Shown one piece after another: positions 40,645 through 45,435 of a stretch of DNA of 45,435 nt. Each line of letters starts with the position of its first letter. Within the stretch, counting starts at the first letter, position 1. The notes under the pieces are model-generated. The model was not told where the DNA came from. It did no database searches and worked only from the letters and a program-made list of their open reading frames with translations. The DNA is from Caldifarciminota bacterium. Its GTDB lineage: Bacteria; Hydrothermota; Tepidihabitantia; SM23-42. The stretch lies in the NCBI GenBank assembly GCA_020343595.1, contig CP070802.1:658535-703969 (forward strand), in the 5' to 3' direction. The translations under genes and the position numbers were made by a program.

Positions 40645-41382
40645 ATGAAGGAAAAATTGATCGTGTCGCTGGACATGACCGATAGTTCGGAGATAAAAGC
40701 GCTGGTCGACAATTTGGGCGATCGTGTGATATACTACAAGATTGGTGCAATACCGTTCACTTTTTTCGGACCAGAAATAGTTACGTATCTGAAGAAGCAT
40801 GGCAAGAGGATAATGTTCGATCTGAAGTATCATGATATACCGAACACCGTCGCCCGTGCTTGCGATGGCGCGATCTCGATGGACGTTGACCTGATAACGA
40901 TTCATGCAAGTGGCGGATTCTCGATGTTGGAGGAAGCGGTAAAGGCCGTGCTCAGTGGTATCGGTCGACAAGATGGCGAAAGACCAAAATTACTTGGGAT
41001 AACGGTGCTCACCAGTATCGATGAAGCATATTTCAAAGACCTTTTCGGTAATGTCGAGAGGAGTCTTGCTGAGCAGGTGTTGTTTCTCGCGCAGCTGGCG
41101 CGCAGTGCTGGCCTCGATGGTGTCGTAGCCTCTCCACAGGAGATCGTGCCGATTCGTCAGTGTTGTGGTGATGATTTCTTGATCGTGACACCGGGTATCA
41201 GACCGGCAGGCAGCGGAGTCATGGATGATGACCAGGCCAGGATTACTACTCCGGGACAGGCGATAAAGGCTGGCGCTGATTATCTGGTGGTCGGGCGACC
41301 TATCGTCAAAGCGGCGGATCCAATCGCGGCTGCCGAAGCAATTTTGAAGGAGATGGAAGATGGATATCGAGAAACTGCTTAA
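40645..41382 (+). CDS. pyrF: Orotidine 5'-phosphate decarboxylase PyrF
   Basis: 245 residues; ATG after AAAAGGGGG. The catalytic motif is DLKYHDIPNT at 59-68 (D59, K61, D64), with VSLDMTD near the start and the phosphate-binding TPGIRPAGSG and VVGRPIV near the end. It converts OMP to UMP in the cytoplasm, the last step of UMP synthesis. It follows pyrD by 66 bases with no promoter or terminator seen between, and overlaps pyrE by 23 bases, so the three are one unit. Confidence 0.97.
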   Translation: MKEKLIVSLDMTDSSEIKALVDNLGDRVIYYKIGAIPFTFFGPEIVTYLKKHGKRIMFDLKYHDIPNTVARACDGAISMDVDLITIHASGGFSMLEEAVKAVLSGIGRQDGERPKLLGITVLTSIDEAYFKDLFGNVERSLAEQVLFLAQLARSAGLDGVVASPQEIVPIRQCCGDDFLIVTPGIRPAGSGVMDDDQARITTPGQAIKAGADYLVVGRPIVKAADPIAAAEAILKEMEDGYRETA

Positions 41383-41908
41383 GGAATTAATGGTGCTGCA
41401 GGAGGGCCATTTTCTTCTCAACTCCGGACTGCACAGCAAGTATTATTTTCAGAAGTTCAGGATACTAGAGAATCCTGATGCCACATCCCTTTTGTGCAAG
41501 ATAATCGTCGAAAAATACGCCGGGGAAAATATCGAATGGGTTATCGGCCCTACGACCGGTGGAATAATAATCGCATTCGAGGTCGCACGGCAATTGGGTG
41601 TACATTCAGGTTTTGCCGAGGAGAGAGAAGGAAAACGCGTTGTCGGTCGGGGTTTCGATATCATGGGTAAACGTGTTCTTCTGGTCGATGACGTGCTGAC
41701 TACAGGCAGATCGATAGTCGAGACGCTCGAGGCGATCCGGCAGAAGGGCGGGGAGGTTGTCGGCGTTGCCGTGTTAATTGACCGTTCAGTTGAAGAACTT
41801 TCTTTTGATCCCTTTTCAGTCTATAAGAAGGGGGTTGAGAATTTCGATCCTCAGAAATGTCCGTTGTGCAAAAGCGGTATACAGTTGCAGAAATTGGGTG
41901 GTGTGTAG
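41360..41908 (+). CDS. pyrE: Orotate phosphoribosyltransferase PyrE
   Basis: 182 residues; ATG after AAGGAGA inside pyrF. The PRPP loop is VLLVDDVLTTGRS (106-118), and GPTTGGIIIAFEVARQLG is the substrate-binding stretch. A C-terminal CPLCKSG is a half zinc-knuckle-like pair seen in some long PyrE proteins of thermophilic and anaerobic bacteria. It joins orotate to PRPP to form OMP. The earlier enzymes (CarAB, PyrB, PyrC) are not in the window. Confidence 0.96.
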   Translation: MDIEKLLKELMVLQEGHFLLNSGLHSKYYFQKFRILENPDATSLLCKIIVEKYAGENIEWVIGPTTGGIIIAFEVARQLGVHSGFAEEREGKRVVGRGFDIMGKRVLLVDDVLTTGRSIVETLEAIRQKGGEVVGVAVLIDRSVEELSFDPFSVYKKGVENFDPQKCPLCKSGIQLQKLGGV

Positions 41909-41930
41909 CACCCAGCGTTATTCCTAAGAT

Positions 41931-42470
41931 CTAAAGTTTCCAGAATCCCAACGCGGCGAGGAGGATGAATCCTGCTCCGGCTATTATTGCGCCAAGCCAT
42001 CCGAGCAGGCACAGGCTGCTCACGATTATGCCGGCGATAAACACGCCGATGGCTATGATTAGCAATGACTTCTTGAAGTCAAGCCCGAACAGAAAAGCGA
42101 TCAGAACTCCGGTCCAAGCGCCAGTCCCCGGTAGCGGTATTGCGACGAATGCCATGAGTCCAATTTCTTCATATTTTTCTATCATCCGGTTGCTTCTTCT
42201 TCTTGTGCGATCAAAGAGCCAGGAGAAGAAACGTTCGAAGATCCTTATTTTAGATAGAAGCTTGACCACAGGAGCCAGTAGCCAGAGAATAAGAGGCGCC
42301 GGAATCATATTGCCGATGTAGGCAATGAGAAAGGCTTTTGGCCACGCGATGTTGAACACGTTTATCGCGAGCGGCAATGCGCCGCGCAGTTCGATGACCG
42401 GAAGCATCGAGGTCAGGAATACTGCGAGTTCCGGGGTCAGTCCTCGTGCGACAAGATCTTGCGGGTTCAT
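41931..42470 (-). CDS. Small multidrug export family membrane protein (COG2426)
   Basis: 179 residues from the ATG at 42470, after GAGGT; it overlaps the upstream gene's stop by ATGA. It has about five hydrophobic helices, the family phrase MLPVIELRGALPLAI near residue 22, and the second-half phrase IPLPGTGAWTGVLIAF. This is the sm_multidrug_ex (DUF/COG2426) family. The name comes from early annotation; transport has hardly been tested, and the topology resembles DedA-like proteins. It is translationally coupled to the VWA protein, so it may serve the same unknown envelope process. Confidence 0.85.
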   Translation of the reverse strand: MNPQDLVARGLTPELAVFLTSMLPVIELRGALPLAINVFNIAWPKAFLIAYIGNMIPAPLILWLLAPVVKLLSKIRIFERFFSWLFDRTRRRSNRMIEKYEEIGLMAFVAIPLPGTGAWTGVLIAFLFGLDFKKSLLIIAIGVFIAGIIVSSLCLLGWLGAIIAGAGFILLAALGFWKL

Positions 42471-44395
42471 GTTATACCTCGCCGCCGCCGCAGCACCCAA
42501 TCAACAATAAGCAGGGTTAATACCAGAACGTAGGTGATGGGCGAGTTGAAGTCGAACACCCTACTTATTTGCTTCTTACTGCTTTCGGGTGGCACAATAT
42601 TCGCAAGTTCCTCGAGCGAGAAGAACTCGCCATTTGTTCCAGTCGCAATACGCTCGAGTAGGTTTATGTTGATGTTTTGTTCTACCTCTAATGGGCGTGA
42701 ACTGATATTGACTTCGATCATACTGCTGCTCAGCTGTTCATCATCCAGATTCCCCTTTGCCCATACCTGATATCTGCCGGGGATCTCGAAAACAGTACTC
42801 GTTTCGTAATGTCCATACTCTATCTCATAGAAAGGAACTTCACCGTCGTTGGCTGCGAGATAGAAATCTCCTCCGCCGGCGGGGCGTAGATCTCTATCGT
42901 AACTCTGCAGATTTAAATTCACTGTCTCGCCAGCGGCATAGTCTCTTTTTTGTGAATTTAGGACGAGTCTCTCGTGGTCGCCAAAATGGGACAAGAATCT
43001 GATGATGTCGCCAATGAGTTGGCCGAGTCTCTCTCTACCTTTGACACCATGCTGCATGAAACTCCACCTGGCAAGATCGATAATAGATATCTGGTACACG
43101 ATGCCCCGACCTTCGCGACGGTAGGCAATGACAGGTATGTTGCCGGCGTAAGCGATAATTGTTGCATCATCCTTTGAGCCAACTGCTCGCCCGATCAGAC
43201 TAACAGGCGGGTAGTCTTCCTGCTTAAGAGCAGAGAAGGATTCTGTGATCTGCAGCCGATGAGTACCGGTGATTACGCCGCCTGCGATGTCGATCGGTAT
43301 GATCCGTTGCCAGCTGGCATTGATGCCTTCGATCGTGCCGATCAGAACTAATCCTTTGCCTTCTTTCAAATATTCTTCGGCACGTGACCATAGTGGTCTG
43401 CCGATGTTCGCATTGTCAAGGATTATGACGTCGTAGGTCGCGGGATTTGGTCGCGCGTTGGCTTGGTCTGTGTGCTCCAGATTGAAAAACTGATTTGTCC
43501 CGCTTCTTGTGAAGGATGAAAGAGATATGTGATCGTCCGTTGTCAGTCGTTGTCTGAGGAATTTTGTGTTGAATGATATGTGGTCTGTGTAGTATAGCAC
43601 TTGTATTTTGCTCTTGATTACGTTGAGAAGAACGGATTGCTTGTTGTTATCATAAGTCGACTCTCCGGATACTGGTGTGACACTGATATTCACGCGGGAT
43701 TCACCGATCACATCCGTGGTAAATCCGAATCTCAATCTACGTCTCGCCCGGCTTTCACTCAAGGGGATCGTCTGAGTGGCAACCTTCCTGCCGGAGGAGA
43801 GCTCGACAGAGACCTGGCATTCACCAGACGGGAAGCCATTCGATTCGACGATGACATCGATGTGTATCGAATCGTCCTGGTATGCGTATGCTGGCGTTTT
43901 TATGTCAACAATGGCGATATCACGGGCCCCATCTGGACCTGCGCCGCATACGTAGACCGGCGTCACCATGTCCTTTATTACGGTAAGCGGTGATACACCT
44001 GAATTATGATTACCGTCCGTTATGAGAAAAATCGACGATGAGTGCATTCTATCCGACTCCCTGAGAGCCTTGGTGAGGTTCGTGTAGGATCCGAGTCTAT
44101 CTGGTCTATTTTCGATGATTAGACTTTCTTGAACGAACAGAGTCCGGTGAGGATAATCAATTTTTGAAACAGTTTCGATGATATCTTCAAGACTGTTTTC
44201 CATACTCTTTGAGTAGTCGATAAGAACGATAGGATCGTGATGTGATACATCGGTGTAGAGGCGCAGCTGGTAATTGCTGATAACCAAGTACATGAATAGA
44301 ACTGCAGCAGCACGCAGGATGAACTGCAGGGGCTTTTTCCTGTAGACAAAGAATGCTGCGACAATAGCCAGTAGGCTAATCGATAAGAGAATCAA
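42467..44395 (-). CDS. Membrane-anchored VWA protein with CARDB-like and glutamine-amidotransferase-like regions
   Basis: 642 residues. It appears to start at a TTG at 44395, 20 bases inside the upstream gene; there is no ribosome binding site, so coupling is assumed. Helices lie at 1-18, 24-40 and about 618-636. Residues 55-165 form a VWA-like domain with MIDAS residues D60, S62, S64 (LIDYSKSM) and FLITDGNHNSG. A CARDB-like beta domain follows (about 175-270), then a region like class I amidotransferase-type domains (YDVIILDNANIGR ... GLVLIGT), without an obvious catalytic Cys. The layout resembles BatA-like/COG5426 membrane proteins in Bacteroidetes and Planctomycetes, which are of unknown function. 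Confidence 0.75.
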   Translation of the reverse strand: MILLSISLLAIVAAFFVYRKKPLQFILRAAAVLFMYLVISNYQLRLYTDVSHHDPIVLIDYSKSMENSLEDIIETVSKIDYPHRTLFVQESLIIENRPDRLGSYTNLTKALRESDRMHSSSIFLITDGNHNSGVSPLTVIKDMVTPVYVCGAGPDGARDIAIVDIKTPAYAYQDDSIHIDVIVESNGFPSGECQVSVELSSGRKVATQTIPLSESRARRRLRFGFTTDVIGESRVNISVTPVSGESTYDNNKQSVLLNVIKSKIQVLYYTDHISFNTKFLRQRLTTDDHISLSSFTRSGTNQFFNLEHTDQANARPNPATYDVIILDNANIGRPLWSRAEEYLKEGKGLVLIGTIEGINASWQRIIPIDIAGGVITGTHRLQITESFSALKQEDYPPVSLIGRAVGSKDDATIIAYAGNIPVIAYRREGRGIVYQISIIDLARWSFMQHGVKGRERLGQLIGDIIRFLSHFGDHERLVLNSQKRDYAAGETVNLNLQSYDRDLRPAGGGDFYLAANDGEVPFYEIEYGHYETSTVFEIPGRYQVWAKGNLDDEQLSSSMIEVNISSRPLEVEQNININLLERIATGTNGEFFSLEELANIVPPESSKKQISRVFDFNSPITYVLVLTLLIVDWVLRRRRGIT

Positions 44396-45302
44396 TGTCG
44401 ATGTTTTCCTTTTTCAGGATGACAATATTTTCAGTTCCGGGCCGGGTGATGATCGAACCAGAGTATTCTTGTGCAATTACTGTTATCGTATGCGCAAGTG
44501 AGTCTCTTACATTGAATAGAAAATCTCCGTTCGTTACGAGGGTGATGCCGATGACGTGATCCCTGGACAGCAGCGCCAGTCCGCTTTTGATCGGAATAGT
44601 GTCGATCAATGCTCTGCCGGACAGGCTTATAGGGGCATATGACGTATCCGGGGTGACTGATGTAACGAATGGGATCACTCGGTTACCGCTGATGTCACGC
44701 GCGCTCTTTAGAAAAAGGTAATAGGTTGTGTCGAAATTCATAGATTGATCTTCTGAGGTCGGCAAGAACTTTACGTATCTATGGTTTGACCAGGTGGCAG
44801 TGAACTCTCTCTTCGGTATGATCGCAAATGACACGATGGTTGTGTCCATTGCCTCTGAAAATTGCAGAAAGAATTCGTACTTGTTTCCACCTTGGGAATA
44901 GGATGTTATCCATGGTGTAATAGTGTCGGGTGATGATGACCCCTTGAAGCTGCTTTTGAAGATTCCTTTATTCTCGGCCTTATCAAAAACCGACCCACTG
45001 ATCTCGTAGTCGACATTCTTCATCGGCTCAGTGGCAGCAATTATTTCGGAAGCGGAGAGAGAAGGGTATGTTAACAATACTGTCAGTGTTTCTTGCTCTG
45101 AGGTGATAAATATACTATCCGGCGCAAGCGTCATGGTATCGATCTCCTCGGTAAAGGTTAGCTGCAGTTGCCGATTATTGATGACCGAGACCTTGGCCAG
45201 TTTTGGCTGTAGCCGATCTTTGAAAATCGGTGGTGCTTTATGGGCGCAGGCGGCTAACAGTATAGCGATCAGTGTAATACTACCAATTAACTCTTTCCGC
45301 AT
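44376..45302 (-). CDS. Lipoprotein with Ig-like (Big_5-type) domains
   Basis: 308 residues from the ATG at 45302. An ATG at 45344 would hide the signal peptide and overlaps the promoter. The lipobox is LLAAC with Cys19. Two Big_5/SbsA-like units follow, seen in RQLQLTFTEEIDTMTLAPDSIFI and YEFFLQFSEAMDTTIVSFAI. Then comes a carboxypeptidase-regulatory-like beta unit (LSGRALIDTIPIKSGLALL). Phrases like 'FSEAMDxTIVSF' mark Big_5 domains in surface lipoproteins of FCB bacteria. The -10 hexamer ends 5 bases before the ATG and there is no Shine-Dalgarno, so the message is leaderless. It heads the operon with the VWA and export-family genes. Confidence 0.78.
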   Translation of the reverse strand: MRKELIGSITLIAILLAACAHKAPPIFKDRLQPKLAKVSVINNRQLQLTFTEEIDTMTLAPDSIFITSEQETLTVLLTYPSLSASEIIAATEPMKNVDYEISGSVFDKAENKGIFKSSFKGSSSPDTITPWITSYSQGGNKYEFFLQFSEAMDTTIVSFAIIPKREFTATWSNHRYVKFLPTSEDQSMNFDTTYYLFLKSARDISGNRVIPFVTSVTPDTSYAPISLSGRALIDTIPIKSGLALLSRDHVIGITLVTNGDFLFNVRDSLAHTITVIAQEYSGSIITRPGTENIVILKKENIDIDSLID

Positions 45303-45307
45303 GCTCA

Positions 45308-45335
45308 ATTCTACGGCGATTGCAGGAAAAGTCAA
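45308..45335 (-). promoter_or_regulatory. Promoter giving a leaderless mRNA for the Big_5 lipoprotein operon
   Basis: Minus-strand TTGACT (45330-45335), 16-base spacer, TAGAAT (45308-45313). Five bases separate it from the ATG at 45302. Confidence 0.68.
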
Positions 45336-45435
45336 CAAGAACAACTGGTTTCTGGTTGTTGGGTTTGGCAGCCTGTATGGTCATTTGTCTTGGTTTGACG
45401 GTTTCGAAAGGCGATACGGATAACGGTATCGGTTG

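Noticed and set aside
45375..45435. Possible start of a plus-strand exported protein at the right edge (MVICLGLTVSKG), or a minus-strand gene end (…SKPSNQDK)
   Set aside because: Both are too short at the window edge and neither has a ribosome site or a recognised motif.
1..45435. CRISPR arrays, insertion sequences, prophage genes or tRNA genes
   Set aside because: No direct-repeat array, transposase, integrase, phage structural gene or tRNA-like cloverleaf was found.

Overview
The window looks like chromosomal DNA of an uncultivated, probably anaerobic, diderm bacterium. The didermic reading rests on many lipoprotein signals, a TlpA-like thioredoxin, a type IV minor pilin/PilY1 operon and two secreted proteins with C-terminal FlgD-like sorting domains. 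The anaerobic reading rests on rubrerythrin, an 8Fe-8S ferredoxin and the NAD-linked PyrD/PyrK pair. The mix of FlgD-type C-termini, PD40/TPR proteins, DUF885 peptidases and M6 proteases resembles FCB-group candidate phyla such as WOR-3/Stahlbacteria. That placement is inferred from gene style alone. Nothing here looks like a phage, a transposon or a CRISPR array.

Left part (1-16.9 kb): the tail of a subtilisin, a periplasmic TlpA-like protein, a PD40/TPR protein, a dihydroorotate-dehydrogenase-like protein that lacks the catalytic Cys, a zinc-ribbon/Gly-Gln-Phe repeat protein, two DUF885 metallopeptidases (one cytoplasmic, one exported), a lipoprotein, a PurF-like protein whose glutaminase half has lost its nucleophile, a 2H phosphoesterase, rubrerythrin plus a DUF2892 protein, a DUF4097 beta-solenoid protein, a MATE transporter and two paralogous small proteins (DUF6982-like).

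Middle (16.9-33 kb): a 660-base non-coding stretch with a consensus promoter and long leader precedes a 1560-residue secreted multidomain protein, which ends at a strong terminator. A housekeeping run follows (FtsB-like, RicT, MazG, RsmG), then a ferredoxin. On the minus strand lie a lipoprotein and a complete minor-pilin operon in the order fimT/gspH-pilV-pilW-pilX-pilY1-small gene. That operon has an unusual promoter region: a GG-N10-GC (sigma-54-type) motif with a perfect 9-bp inverted repeat about 114 bases upstream.

Right part (33-45.4 kb): an M6 protease, an NtrB/PilS-type histidine kinase, and an operon of tldD, a TPR lipoprotein and pyrK-pyrD-pyrF-pyrE. On the minus strand a lipoprotein, a VWA membrane protein and a small membrane export protein form a second operon.

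Promoters are unusually easy to see: about 20 sites match TTGACA/TTGACT, a spacer of 16 (less often 17), and TATAAT. At four genes the -10 hexamer ends only 5-8 bases before the ATG and there is no ribosome binding site, which implies leaderless mRNAs. All four encode exported or membrane proteins.
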